A stretch of DNA of 48,102 nt, taken from contig JBBIQS010000064.1 in the NCBI GenBank assembly GCA_037442205.1, positions 1-48,102 on the forward strand. The letters run 5' to 3'. Source of the stretch: JBBIQS01 sp037442205. Lineage in GTDB: Bacteria > Myxococcota > Myxococcia > Myxococcales > UBA5297. Under the pieces are notes generated by a model. The model had not been told where the DNA came from. It did no database searches and saw only the letters and a list, made by a program, of their open reading frames with translations. The translations under genes and the position numbers were made by a program. Of the stretch, positions 1-8,314 are shown piece by piece; position 1 is the first letter of the stretch; each line of letters opens with the position of its first letter.

Positions 1-224
1 GTGGCCAGCGCCAGGTAGGCGGCGGCGGCGGCCAGCGACGCCAGCAGCAGCCCGGCGATGGTCCAGCGCCGCTCCAGCGCCGCCCGCCCGAGGTCGGCCA
101 GGCCGAACTCCTCCGGGCGGCCGGGGTTCGGGGGCGGGCCGGGCCGGGGCGCCGGGCGGCCCTGTCCGGGGACGATCTCGAGCTTCTTCATCTCGGCTGC
201 TCGCGACTTGTCGCCCTCGGTCAT
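1..224 (-). CDS. Wzz-like polysaccharide co-polymerase, N-terminal part (cut by window edge)
   Basis: Only the first 74 codons lie in the window; the gene continues past the left edge. A Pro/Gly-rich cytoplasmic head of about 40 residues is followed by ERRWTIAGLLLASLAA, a basic-then-hydrophobic first membrane segment. That arrangement is typical of the Wzz/chain-length-determinant domain that begins polysaccharide co-polymerases and BY-kinases. The ATG at 224 has GGAG six bases upstream; an in-frame ATG at 191 is an alternative. It follows the dehydratase gene by 35 bases on the same strand, so the two are probably co-transcribed. In the family the protein sets chain length at the inner membrane together with Wzy. 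The family call is inferred from topology and context, since no periplasmic domain or kinase is visible. Confidence 0.5.
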   Translation of the reverse strand, partial: MTEGDKSRAAEMKKLEIVPGQGRPAPRPGPPPNPGRPEEFGLADLGRAALERRWTIAGLLLASLAAAAAYLALA

Positions 225-259
225 CGGCTGCTCCAGGAATGGCAGTGCATGGTCTGCGG

Positions 260-2206
260 CTAGGGGGCCAGGGTCAGGGCGGGCTCGGCGGCGGCCTCGG
301 CCACCACGTTGCGCGGCGCGGCGGCGCCCTCGGCGGCCAGCGCGGCGGTGCCCTCCGCCACCTGGTAGGTGGGGACCAGCAGGTGCAGGGTGCGCAGCAC
401 CCCCTGGCGGTCGCCCATGTCCGCCAGGTAGCGCAGCTCCGACAGCCGGGCGGAGAACTCCTGCGGGGGGAGGGCGGCGCGGGCGACCCGGATCCGGTTG
501 CGCACCTCGACGGTGTGCTCTTCCTGCTCGGTCAGCAGCTCCTCGTGCAGCTTCTCCCCGGTGCGCAGCCCGGTGTAGACGATGCGGATCTCCTCGTCGG
601 GGACGTGGCCGGACATGGTGATGAAGTGCTTGGCCAGGTCGGCGATGCGGATCGGCTCGCCCATCTCCAACACGCACAGCTCGCCGTAGTCGCCCAGGCC
701 GGCCAGCAGCACCAGCCCCACCGCCTCGGGAATGGTCATGAAGTAGCGGGTGCACTCCGGGTCGGTGACCGTCACCGGGCCGCCGCGGGCGATCTGCTGG
801 CGGAACAGCGGCACCACGCTGCCCGCCGAGCCGAGCACGTTGCCGAAGCGCACCGCGGTCATCTTGGTCGGCGAGGCGCGCCCCAGCTGGCGGGTGACCA
901 TCTCGGCCACGCGCTTGGAGACCCCCATCACCGAGCTGGGGTTGACCGCCTTGTCGGTGGAGATGAGCACGAAGCGCTCGGCGCCGCAGCGGCGGGCCAT
1001 GTTGGCGACGTAGAGGGTGCCGAAGATGTTGTTCTTCACCGCCTCCTCGGGGGCGTCCTCCATCAGCGGCACGTGCTTGTGGGCGGCGGCGTGGACCACG
1101 TACTGGGGGCGGAAGCGCCGCCCCAGGCGCAGCAGCGGCGCCTGCTCGCGGATGTCGGCCACCTGGGCGCTCAGCTCCAGGGCCGGGTACTGCTCGCGCA
1201 GCTCGCGGCTGCGCAGGTAGAGCTCGTTCTCGTTGAGGTCGACCATCACCAGCTTGCTGACCCCGTAGCGGGCCAGCTGCCGGCAGACCTCGCTGCCGAT
1301 CGAGCCGCCGGCGCCGGTGACCAGCGCGCTGCGGCCGCGCACCAGCTCGCGCAGCTGCTGCTCGTCGAAGGCGATCTCGTCGCGGGCCAGCAGGTCGGCC
1401 GGCGACAGGTCGTGGAGCATCGAGGCCGAGATGCGCCGGTCCACCTCGAGGAAGGAGGAGGGGATGATCTTGAAGCGGGCCCGCACCCGGTGGCAGGTCC
1501 CCAGCAGCTCGCGCACCCGCTTGGCCGGAAGCTGGGGAATGGCCAGCAGGACCATGGCCACGCCGTGGCGCTCGATGAGCGCCGGCAGGTCCTTGATCTG
1601 GCCGAGGAAGGGCTTGCCGGCCAGGCGCATGCCGAGCGGGTGGGAGTACTGGTCGACGAAGCCGACCACCGAGTACGGGCTGTCCCAGGTGCGGCCGATG
1701 TCCCGGGCCAGCATCTCCGCCGCCCCGCCGAAGCCGACGATGATGGTGCGGGCGGCGGTGCGGCTGCGCACCCGGTCCCGCCACCAGCTGAAGGCGACGC
1801 GCGGCCCGAAGCGCAGCCCGGCGAGCAGGGTGGTGGTGAAGAACAGCTCCAGCGCCCACACCGAGCGCGGCTGCCCCCCGGGCACGACCAGCGAGCTGGC
1901 CGCGATGCAGCCGACGCTGCCGGCGAGCATGGCCAGCGCCAGCCGCAGCGCCTCGGAGAACCCGGACATGGTGAACGACCAGCAGTGCAGCCGCGCGGCG
2001 ACGATGGCGATCAGCCGGCAGACGACCAGCACCGGCAGCACCAGCAGCGCCGCCCGTTGTGTCGGCTCGGAGAGAGCGCCCTCGACCCCGGCGAGGACCG
2101 CCGCCAGGAAGGCGAGGGTGATGGCGATTGAGTCGAGCACCAGGATGACCACCGGCCGCCCTTGGTGGGCTCCCCACCCCAACAGCCACCCGAAGGCACG
2201 TCTCAT
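260..2206 (-). CDS. pglF: PglF/WbpM/CapD-type membrane UDP-GlcNAc 4,6-dehydratase
   Basis: This 648-residue protein has the full long-form family layout. About four N-terminal membrane segments (residues 18-140) are followed by a CoA-binding-like nucleotide fold (IIVGFGGAAE near 155) and a short-chain dehydrogenase domain with the NAD motif TGAGGSIGSE at 297-306. STDKAVNPSSVMGVSKR at 416-432 carries the TDK motif and the Met-x-x-x-Lys version of the Tyr-x-x-x-Lys pair that typifies the PglF/WbpM branch. In the family it converts UDP-GlcNAc to the 4-keto-6-deoxy sugar, the entry point to bacillosamine, QuiNAc or FucNAc. With PglE-, PglD- and PglC-like genes in the same locus, bacillosamine is the likeliest product (inference). 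It lies 35 bases upstream of the Wzz-like gene. Confidence 0.88.
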   Translation of the reverse strand: MRRAFGWLLGWGAHQGRPVVILVLDSIAITLAFLAAVLAGVEGALSEPTQRAALLVLPVLVVCRLIAIVAARLHCWSFTMSGFSEALRLALAMLAGSVGCIAASSLVVPGGQPRSVWALELFFTTTLLAGLRFGPRVAFSWWRDRVRSRTAARTIIVGFGGAAEMLARDIGRTWDSPYSVVGFVDQYSHPLGMRLAGKPFLGQIKDLPALIERHGVAMVLLAIPQLPAKRVRELLGTCHRVRARFKIIPSSFLEVDRRISASMLHDLSPADLLARDEIAFDEQQLRELVRGRSALVTGAGGSIGSEVCRQLARYGVSKLVMVDLNENELYLRSRELREQYPALELSAQVADIREQAPLLRLGRRFRPQYVVHAAAHKHVPLMEDAPEEAVKNNIFGTLYVANMARRCGAERFVLISTDKAVNPSSVMGVSKRVAEMVTRQLGRASPTKMTAVRFGNVLGSAGSVVPLFRQQIARGGPVTVTDPECTRYFMTIPEAVGLVLLAGLGDYGELCVLEMGEPIRIADLAKHFITMSGHVPDEEIRIVYTGLRTGEKLHEELLTEQEEHTVEVRNRIRVARAALPPQEFSARLSELRYLADMGDRQGVLRTLHLLVPTYQVAEGTAALAAEGAAAPRNVVAEAAAEPALTLAP

Positions 2207-2673
2207 CTCGTTCCCCCCTGCGAGTCATGGCAGCGCTTCGCGTCGCCGTGCGCCGCGGAAAGTGCGCGGCGTTTTCTGGACCGCTTGTTGGCGATCGACG
2301 GCCGGGGCGGCAAGCAGGCCTCCCGCGATGGCGCGCGCCCGGGGGGCGCCGACCCAAGTGGCTCGGTCGCGGTGGGCTTTTCTCGGCGGTTGGCGAACCT
2401 AGCTTGTCGCTGCCGCGAGTTCGTGCCCCGGGAGCTGCTTGCGAGTGACCGCCGAGCCTGGCAGCGAGTTGAACGTGAGCGCCGGGCGCCGCCATGGCGC
2501 CGCGGCGCGGGAGATGGTGGCGCCCGACTACCGCCTCCAGCGGCGCCGCGGGGCCGTGGGCGACCAGCACCCCAAGCACGCGGCGCGCTCGGGCCGGCCG
2601 CCGGCCGAGGGCGATTCCCGTGGCCCGCCGCCCGTGCCGCGTCTCAAGCCAACCTCACCTCAGGAGAATGGTC
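2207..2673. other. Divergent intergenic region, 467 bases
   Basis: This region lies between the start codons of the leftward dehydratase and the rightward sugar transferase, so it must hold promoters for both. Open frames here have no recognisable protein content. I see no convincing -35/-10 pair, sigma-54 site or terminator. A consensus-like AGGAG at 2662-2666 belongs to the rightward gene. Confidence 0.6.
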
Positions 2674-3381
2674 ATGCCTCTGCGTAGAGTTGCCCTCGCG
2701 GCCAAGCGCAGCCTCGACCTGTTCGGCGCCGTCGCCGGAGGAATCGTGCTCTCCCCGGTGCTGCTCGGCACCGCGCTGGCAGCGTTGCTCTCCCAGGGGC
2801 GGCCGATCCTGTTCCGCCACACGCGCCCCGGGCTGGGGGGCCGGCCATTCACGCTGCTCAAGTTCCGGACCATGGTTCCGCCGCGGCCCGGCCAGGTCTA
2901 CTACCTGACCGACAGGGAGCGGACCACGCGGCTGGGGCGGTTCCTGCGGGCGACGAGCATCGACGAGCTGCCCGAGTTGTGGAACGTGCTGCGCGGGGAA
3001 ATGAGCCTGGTGGGGCCGCGGCCGCTGCTGGTCGAGTACCTGGACAAGTACACTCCCGAGGAGCGGCGCCGCCACGACCTGCGGCCGGGGATCACCGGGC
3101 TGGCGGCGGTGCGCGGGCGCCACACCCTCAAGTTCAGGGAGCGGCTGGCGCTCGATGTCTGGTACGTCGACCACTGGAGCCTGTGGCTCGACCTCAAGAT
3201 CCTGGCGCTGACGGTGGTCCAGGTGCTGCTGAGATCCAATGTCACGCCGCAGCAGGACATCGAGCAGGTGGGCTTCCCGCTGGATGTCGCGGCCGACCTC
3301 GAGCGGGCTCGGGAGAGGGAGCGGCAGGCGGCCAGCGCCGAGCGCGGCGACGGGGGCGGCCGCGGCGCGAGCGCCGGGTGA
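2674..3381 (+). CDS. pglC: PglC-like initiating phosphoglycosyl transferase (bacterial sugar transferase)
   Basis: The 235-residue size is that of the small monotopic phosphoglycosyl transferases (about 200) rather than the long WbaP/WcaJ forms. One N-terminal hydrophobic re-entrant segment (residues 13-40) is followed by RPGLGGRPFTLLKFRTM, the Asp97-Glu98 catalytic dyad in TSIDELPELWNVLRGEMS, GPRPLLVEYLDKY, RPGITGLA and LDVWYVDHWSLWLDLKIL. GPRPLLVEYL and the following RH-x-x-RPGITG recall Campylobacter PglC closely. Family role: transfer of a phospho-sugar, for PglC diNAcBac-1-phosphate, from UDP to undecaprenyl phosphate at the inner-membrane face. The ATG at 2674 is chosen because AGGAG sits seven bases upstream; the ATG at 2668 is too close. 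The C-terminal 25 residues are low-complexity. Substrate identity is inferred. Confidence 0.85.
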   Translation: MPLRRVALAAKRSLDLFGAVAGGIVLSPVLLGTALAALLSQGRPILFRHTRPGLGGRPFTLLKFRTMVPPRPGQVYYLTDRERTTRLGRFLRATSIDELPELWNVLRGEMSLVGPRPLLVEYLDKYTPEERRRHDLRPGITGLAAVRGRHTLKFRERLALDVWYVDHWSLWLDLKILALTVVQVLLRSNVTPQQDIEQVGFPLDVAADLERARERERQAASAERGDGGGRGASAG

Positions 3382-3429
3382 ACGGCGGCGCCTGGAGAGG
3401 GTTGGCGACCACCGGAAGAGGAGGGTGCC

Positions 3430-4302
3430 TTGGGCGTGACGATCGGCCTGCCGTTCTACAACTGCGAGCGCACGCTGGTGCGCACCCTGCGATCGATCTT
3501 CGCGCAGACCTACCAGGACTGGGAGCTGATCCTGGTCGACGACGGATCCAGGGATCGATCTCTGGAGATCGCCTCGGCGGTGCGCGACCCGCGGGTGCGG
3601 CTGGTGGCCGACAGGGGGAACCGCGGGCTGGCGGCGCGGCTGAACCAGATCACCCAGCTGGCGCGCAACGAATACGTCTGTCGGATGGATGGCGACGACC
3701 TGGCCCACCCGCAGCGGGTGGCGGCGCAGCGGAGCTACCTCGAGCAGCACCCCGAGGTGGACGTGCTGGGCACCGCAGCCATCGCCATCGACGACCAGGA
3801 CCGCCCGTCGCTGCTGCGCGGGGCGCGAGCCAACCTGCGCGACCCGCGCGAGGTGCTGCGCTTCGGCGGGCCGATCCATCCCTCGGTGATGGCCCGCCGG
3901 GCCTGGCTGCGCCGCTTCCCCTACGACCCGAGTTTCGCTCGCAGTCAGGACAAGGAGCTGTGGGTACGCTCCTGCGGCAGCTCGAGGTTCGAGCAGCTTT
4001 CCCAGCCGCTCTTCTTCTACCGGGAGGGCGGGCAGGTCTCGCTGGGCAACTACCGCGGCAGCTGTGAGGCCGACCGCAGGATCCTTCTGCGCTACGGCCC
4101 GAACCTGGTGGGGCCGCTGGAGACCGCGAGGCTGGTCGCCCGCTCCCATCTCAAAGAGACGTGCTACCGGGTCTTCGATCTCGCCGGCCAGGCCGGCCGG
4201 CTGGTCGCTCGCCGGGGAAGCGACCTGACCGGCGAGGAATTGGCCGCGGCCCGAGAGACGGTGGCCAAGGTGCTGCAGACGCCGGTGCCAGGCATCGACT
4301 GA
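3430..4302 (+). CDS. GT2 family glycosyltransferase
   Basis: This is a 290-residue GT-A fold enzyme. The nucleotide-sugar half is clear: VTIGLPFYNCERTL at the N-terminus, LILVDDGSRDRS near residue 36, and the metal-binding DxD-type signature CRMDGDDLAHPQR near residue 86. The C-terminal half has the acceptor-region GGPIHPSVMARR and SQDKELWVR. There is no membrane segment, so it is probably cytosolic or peripheral and adds one sugar to the lipid-linked repeat unit. A TTG at 3430 lies five bases after AGAGGAGGG; the GTG at 3436 is the alternative start. It lies 48 bases after the initiating transferase, so it probably shares its transcript and adds an early sugar. Donor and linkage cannot be read from sequence. 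Confidence 0.85.
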   Translation: MGVTIGLPFYNCERTLVRTLRSIFAQTYQDWELILVDDGSRDRSLEIASAVRDPRVRLVADRGNRGLAARLNQITQLARNEYVCRMDGDDLAHPQRVAAQRSYLEQHPEVDVLGTAAIAIDDQDRPSLLRGARANLRDPREVLRFGGPIHPSVMARRAWLRRFPYDPSFARSQDKELWVRSCGSSRFEQLSQPLFFYREGGQVSLGNYRGSCEADRRILLRYGPNLVGPLETARLVARSHLKETCYRVFDLAGQAGRLVARRGSDLTGEELAAARETVAKVLQTPVPGID

Positions 4303-4343
4303 CTTCCTCGCGGCTTCTCCGACAATCCTAGGGCTCGCTTGAC

Positions 4344-4386
4344 GGCCCGCCTCGCTCCCGATCGGCTCTTGGGGCGAGCGCGGGCC
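4344..4386 (+). terminator. Imperfect GC hairpin after the GT2 gene
   Basis: GGCCCGC at 4344-4350 pairs with GCGGGCC at 4380-4386. Pairing continues inward (CTCGC/GCGAG, CCC/GGG) with one offset. No T-run follows, so this is at best a factor-dependent terminator or mRNA-stabilising hairpin. Confidence 0.3.
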
Positions 4387-4522
4387 ATCGGCTTGTAGCC
4401 TCCCGTCCACACCTGTCGCCTGAGCGCTACGGTCTGCGCACTCGCCATGGCGCCGCCACGGCCCCCGCCGCCTGCGTCCCCGGCGCGGCTCCGGTCCGGC
4501 CGCTGACTTGCAAAGCGGGATT

Positions 4523-4580
4523 GTGAACTCCGTCGGCCCGCCGACGGTGTGGACCAGTTCACCCGGCGCCCGGCGCCGGG
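4523..4580 (+). promoter_or_regulatory. Two adjacent inverted repeats in the leader of the lipoprotein gene
   Basis: GTGAACT (4523-4529) and AGTTCAC (4556-4562) form an outer pair. They enclose CCGTCGGC/GCCGACGG (4530-4537, 4540-4547). Directly after comes CCCGGCGCC/GGCGCCGGG (4562-4570, 4572-4580). These lie 20 to 90 bases before the ribosome site AGGAG at 4600-4604, so they could be a structured 5' leader or attenuator. Function is inferred only. Confidence 0.35.
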
Positions 4581-4610
4581 GACCCGCTCACCCGCTGTCA
4601 GGAGACACCT

Positions 4611-7600
4611 GTGACCAGACACACCTTGTCGATTGCGATGCTCGCCGCCGCGCTGCTGTCCGGCTGCGGCTCGGGCTCGGGCTCGGCCGACTGCCTCACT
4701 GCGAGCGAGCAGCCGCTCGCCGGGGCGGTCAGCCTGTGGACCGACAGCGACGTTCCCTCGACCATCGCCGACGCCGACTCGTCGGCCATGGAGCTGGGGC
4801 TGAAGTTCAGCGCCTCGCAGGCCGGCTCGGTGGCCGGGGTGCGCTTCTACAAAGCGGCGGCCAACGGCGGCACCCACGTCGGCCACCTCTGGGACGCCAG
4901 CGGGGCGCCGCTGGGCAGCGTCACCTTCGCCAACGAGACGGCGAGCGGCTGGCAGACCGCCACCTTCAGCTCGCCGGTCGCCATCAAGGCCGGCGCCACC
5001 TACGTGGTGAGCTACTTCGCCCCCCAGGGCCACTACGCCGGAGTGGACGGGGCCTTCGCCTCCGGCCGCCGGGTGGGCCCGCTCTACGCCCCCAGCGACG
5101 CCGAGGCGGGCGGAAACGGGGTCTTCCTGCGCGCCGCCAGCGGCGGATTCCCCACCAGCAGCTACGGGGCCAACAACTACTACGTCGACCTGCTGTTCGT
5201 GCCCGAGACCGTCGGCACCGGGCTCACCGGGGAGTACTACGACAACGAGGACCTCACCAACCTCAAGCTGACCCGCCTCGACTGCCAGGTGAGCTTCAAC
5301 TGGCGCAGGGGCAGCCCCTCGCCGCTGATCGGCGCGGACACCTTCTCGGCCCGCTGGACCGGGCAGGTGCTGGCGCCGGTCAGCGGCACCTACAGCTTCT
5401 CGACCACCTCCGACGACGGCGTGCGGCTGTGGATCGACGGCCAGCAGCTGATCAACAACTGGACCCGCCACTCGCTGACCACCAACTCCGGCAAGATCAC
5501 CCTCGCCGCCGGGCGGCGCTACGACGTGCGGCTCGAGTACTTCGAGCACACCGGCAACGCCAGCATCAACCTCTCCTGGACCGCGCCCGGCAAGGCGACC
5601 GAGACCATCCCCACCGCCCAGCTCTTCCCCGCCAGCTGCACCCCGAGCTGCTCGAGCAAGCAGTGCGGCTCCGACGGTTGCGGCGGCTCGTGCGGCAGCT
5701 GCGCCTCGGGCCAGAGCTGCGACGCCGGCGGCCAGTGCGTGTCCTCGACCCCCAGCTGCACCCCGGCCTGCTCTGGCAAGCAATGCGGCTCCGACGGCTG
5801 CGGCGGCTCGTGCGGCAGCTGCGCCTCGGGCCAGAGCTGCGACGCCGGCGGCCAGTGCGTCTCCCCGACTCCCGGCTGCACGCCGAGCTGCTCGGGCAAG
5901 CAGTGCGGCTCGGACGGCTGCGGCGGCTCGTGCGGCAGCTGCGCCTCGGGCCAGAGCTGCAGCGCCAGCGGCCAGTGCGTCTCCTCGACCCCGAGCTGCA
6001 CCCCGAGCTGCTCCGGCAAGCAGTGCGGCGCCGACGGCTGCGGCGGCTCGTGCGGCAGCTGCGCCTCGGGCCAGAGCTGCAGCGCCAGCGGCCAGTGCGT
6101 CTCCTCGACGCCGAGCTGCACCCCGGCCTGCTCCGGCAAGCAGTGCGGCTCGGACGGCTGCGGCGGCTCGTGCGGCAGCTGCGCCTCGGGCCAGAGCTGC
6201 AGCGCCAGCGGCCAGTGCCAGTCCGCGAGCCCGGCGCCGTCCGGCAGCCCGCCGTTCAAGATGATGATCGAGCTCTACGGAGACTCGGGCTCCTACGCCC
6301 AGCAGCTGATGAGCTGGGGACTGACCACCGGGGCGACCTTCCACACCCCGTTCACCAGCAGCGAGCAACAGTTCCTGCAGAGCACCAAGGCGCCCTTCGC
6401 CTACTTCGCGATCCCCGACGAGGCCGGCGTCGCATCCTGCTATCCGTCGGCGAGCGACCCGAACGCCGGCTCGCTGCTGACCAGCCTGACCCAGCAGATC
6501 GGCCCTGACGTGTGGCGGCTGGCGATGCCAGAGTTCGACCAGGGCGGCGGCTGCTGGGCCACCGGCCGGCCGAGCTTCGGCGGCATGTCGGATCAGCAGG
6601 CCTACGACAGCTGGATGGGCTTCTACCTCGACACCAAGCAGCTGCGCCCGTACCTGAGCCAGTCTCCCCAGCAGCGCGGACACAAGTGGATGGCGGTCTG
6701 CTCGTTCGCCCTCTCCGCCCAGTACGCCTTCGACATGGGCCTCGACGCGGTGCTGGTCGAGCGCAACATCGACGAGATGAGCGGCATGACGCCCGGCCTG
6801 GCGATGATCCGCGGGGCCTCCCGCCAGCACGGCGGCAAGCCGTGGGGCATCGACTTCTCGACCTGGCGCTACTGGAACGACGGCCCGACCGAGTACTCCA
6901 ACGGGCGCATGGTCAGCGGGTGGTCGACGAGCATGTTCAAGCGCAACATGTTCATCGCCTACATGGGCGGCGCCAACTTCATCCACAACGAGGCCGCCAG
7001 CTACATCTCGGGCGCGGCCAGCGGCAGCACCCTCAACGCGCTGGGGCTCACCGTGCAGCAGTTCGACGACTTCGCGGTGAAGCGCCATCCGGCGCGCGGC
7101 ACGCCCTTCGTGCCGGTGGCGTTCATGCAGGATCACTACTCGGGCCTGGAGCCCAAGTTCGGCGAATGGATGCAGGGGCCGCAGAAGTGGTACTGGACCA
7201 AGTCCTACACCGCCGGCGACCAGTTCCTGTCGAACCTCTTCGGCCTCGCCTACCCGGACTACAACCTGTGGGGCAAGCTCGCTCCGGGCGCGCCCAAGGT
7301 GCTCGCCTCTGACGGGTCGATTGACAAGCCGGCGACCTGGGCCGCCTACCGCCAGGCGCTGGCCAACGGCGTCGATCCGCGGCCCTGGGAGCTGATGGGC
7401 AACAGCCGCTGGGGCGAGAGCTTCGACGTCATCACCAACCAGAGCCCGCTCTCCGCGCTGCAGTCGTACCGCGCGGTGGTGCTGACGACGGGAGCGCCGA
7501 TGAGCTCGGCGCAGCTCTCCACGCTCACCCAGTACGTTCAGCAGGGCGGGATCGTGGTGCTCAACGCCAAGCAGCTGCCGGCGGGCGCCGAGAGCCTCAC

Positions 7601-8138
7601 CGGGCTGCAGCTCACCGGGGGCCGCGGGAGCGCCAGCTCATCGACCTGGCTGCCGGACGGCACCACTTCGAGCGAGCCGCAGTACAACTACGCCCTGGCG
7701 ACCCCGACCACCGCCGCGGTCCTGGCCCAGGCGGCGGGCAGCCCGATCGTGACCCGCAACGCCGTTGGCAGCGGCTTCGTCTACGTGACCACGCCGGACT
7801 TCCTCTCCGACTCCGGCAACACCCGCCTGCTCAACGTCGGCCAGAAGCTGCTCGACTCGCTGCAGAGCCAGTTCGCGCCGGTGAAGGTGACCGGCCCGGA
7901 CGTCGAGTACCTCGTCAACCTCGACGGCGGAAAGGTCATCGTGACCCTGGTCAACAACAACGCCTCGGGGGCGACCTGGAGCGGGACCCTGTCGTTCAAC
8001 GCGCCCAGCGGCTCCTACTCGGTGCGCGAGTGGACCGCCGACAGCAGCGTCGGGAGCACGCTGCAGAACGGCAAGGTCGTGGTGAACGCCACCGTGCCGG
8101 CCTGGGACGTCCGGGTGTACGCGCTCGAAGCGCCCTGA
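4611..8138 (+). CDS. Large secreted lipoprotein: DUF4082-like, PA14, five Cys-rich repeats, glycosidase-like domain
   Basis: This protein has 1175 residues. A lipoprotein signal ends at LLSGCGSG (Cys about 20). Next come a DUF4082-like beta domain (about 30-150: VSLWTDSDVPSTI, AGVRFYK), a PA14 domain (about 204-330: GLTGEYYDNEDLTN, TSDDGVRLWIDGQ), five 40-residue Cys-rich repeats (343-542) and a catalytic-looking half (550-1175). That half has TIM-barrel-like segments, then a GATase-like Rossmann segment (SYRAVVLTTGAPMSS, GGIVVLNAKQLP) and a C-terminal beta domain, an order like GH42-type enzymes. Glu in PEFDQGG, LVERNID and HNEAASY is conserved in the next gene's product. The start is a GTG six bases after AGGAG. 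Likely role: surface carbohydrate binding and cleavage within the polysaccharide locus (inference). I know no named family for the catalytic half. Confidence 0.7.
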   Translation: MTRHTLSIAMLAAALLSGCGSGSGSADCLTASEQPLAGAVSLWTDSDVPSTIADADSSAMELGLKFSASQAGSVAGVRFYKAAANGGTHVGHLWDASGAPLGSVTFANETASGWQTATFSSPVAIKAGATYVVSYFAPQGHYAGVDGAFASGRRVGPLYAPSDAEAGGNGVFLRAASGGFPTSSYGANNYYVDLLFVPETVGTGLTGEYYDNEDLTNLKLTRLDCQVSFNWRRGSPSPLIGADTFSARWTGQVLAPVSGTYSFSTTSDDGVRLWIDGQQLINNWTRHSLTTNSGKITLAAGRRYDVRLEYFEHTGNASINLSWTAPGKATETIPTAQLFPASCTPSCSSKQCGSDGCGGSCGSCASGQSCDAGGQCVSSTPSCTPACSGKQCGSDGCGGSCGSCASGQSCDAGGQCVSPTPGCTPSCSGKQCGSDGCGGSCGSCASGQSCSASGQCVSSTPSCTPSCSGKQCGADGCGGSCGSCASGQSCSASGQCVSSTPSCTPACSGKQCGSDGCGGSCGSCASGQSCSASGQCQSASPAPSGSPPFKMMIELYGDSGSYAQQLMSWGLTTGATFHTPFTSSEQQFLQSTKAPFAYFAIPDEAGVASCYPSASDPNAGSLLTSLTQQIGPDVWRLAMPEFDQGGGCWATGRPSFGGMSDQQAYDSWMGFYLDTKQLRPYLSQSPQQRGHKWMAVCSFALSAQYAFDMGLDAVLVERNIDEMSGMTPGLAMIRGASRQHGGKPWGIDFSTWRYWNDGPTEYSNGRMVSGWSTSMFKRNMFIAYMGGANFIHNEAASYISGAASGSTLNALGLTVQQFDDFAVKRHPARGTPFVPVAFMQDHYSGLEPKFGEWMQGPQKWYWTKSYTAGDQFLSNLFGLAYPDYNLWGKLAPGAPKVLASDGSIDKPATWAAYRQALANGVDPRPWELMGNSRWGESFDVITNQSPLSALQSYRAVVLTTGAPMSSAQLSTLTQYVQQGGIVVLNAKQLPAGAESLTGLQLTGGRGSASSSTWLPDGTTSSEPQYNYALATPTTAAVLAQAAGSPIVTRNAVGSGFVYVTTPDFLSDSGNTRLLNVGQKLLDSLQSQFAPVKVTGPDVEYLVNLDGGKVIVTLVNNNASGATWSGTLSFNAPSGSYSVREWTADSSVGSTLQNGKVVVNATVPAWDVRVYALEAP
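5637..6236 (+). repeat. Five in-frame 120-bp tandem repeats coding Cys-rich 40-residue units
   Basis: The five units have an exact 120-base period. Each encodes CTPxCSGKQCGSDGCGGSCG followed by SCASGQSCxAxGQC and a short Ser/Thr/Pro linker, with nine cysteines per unit. Units differ at few positions (for example GSDG versus GADG, and DAGG in units 1-2 versus SASG in 3-5), which suggests recent expansion or homogenisation. In the protein they form a disulfide-rich stalk between the PA14 and catalytic-like parts. Confidence 0.95.
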
Positions 8139-8162
8139 GCGCAACGCGGCACTGTCTGGTCT

Positions 8163-8214
8163 CTGCGCCCCGACAGGCCGGCCCCCACGGGTCGGCCCGC
8201 CGGGGCGCAGTTTT
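8163..8214 (+). terminator. Rho-independent terminator after the large lipoprotein gene
   Basis: A 10-base stem CTGCGCCCCG (8163-8172) / CGGGGCGCAG (8201-8210) with further internal GGCC pairing is followed directly by TTTT at 8211-8214. It lies 25 bases after the stop codon and 100 bases before the next gene, so the two paralogs are probably separate transcripts or attenuated. Confidence 0.7.
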
Positions 8215-8314
8215 GAGTGAGCCGCTCACCCGTTGATGGAGCGAGCCTTGCCGCCGGCGGCTGCCCGGCGCAGCTTCCGCCGACGCGGGGGAGCTTGCGC
8301 GAGGCGCGACCGGC

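Larger units (their letters stand above)
4303..4610. other. 308-base intergenic region rich in inverted repeats
   Basis: No gene is seen here. The region holds the imperfect hairpin at 4344-4386 and the two strong inverted repeats at 4523-4580, both annotated separately, before the lipoprotein gene. No clear promoter motif is visible. Confidence 0.6.

Noticed and set aside
5519..6259. Minus-strand open frame with a PHEPPQPSEPHCLPEQ-type repeat, and possible CRISPR-like periodicity
   Set aside because: It is the shadow of the 120-bp coding array on the plus strand. Repeats are contiguous without unique spacers and in frame with PA14 and catalytic parts, so this is neither a separate gene nor a CRISPR array.
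4164..7136. A 990-codon minus-strand open frame
   Set aside because: It is antisense to the GT2 and large lipoprotein genes, both with coherent domains. Its Ala/Gly/Arg repeats come from the tandem array.
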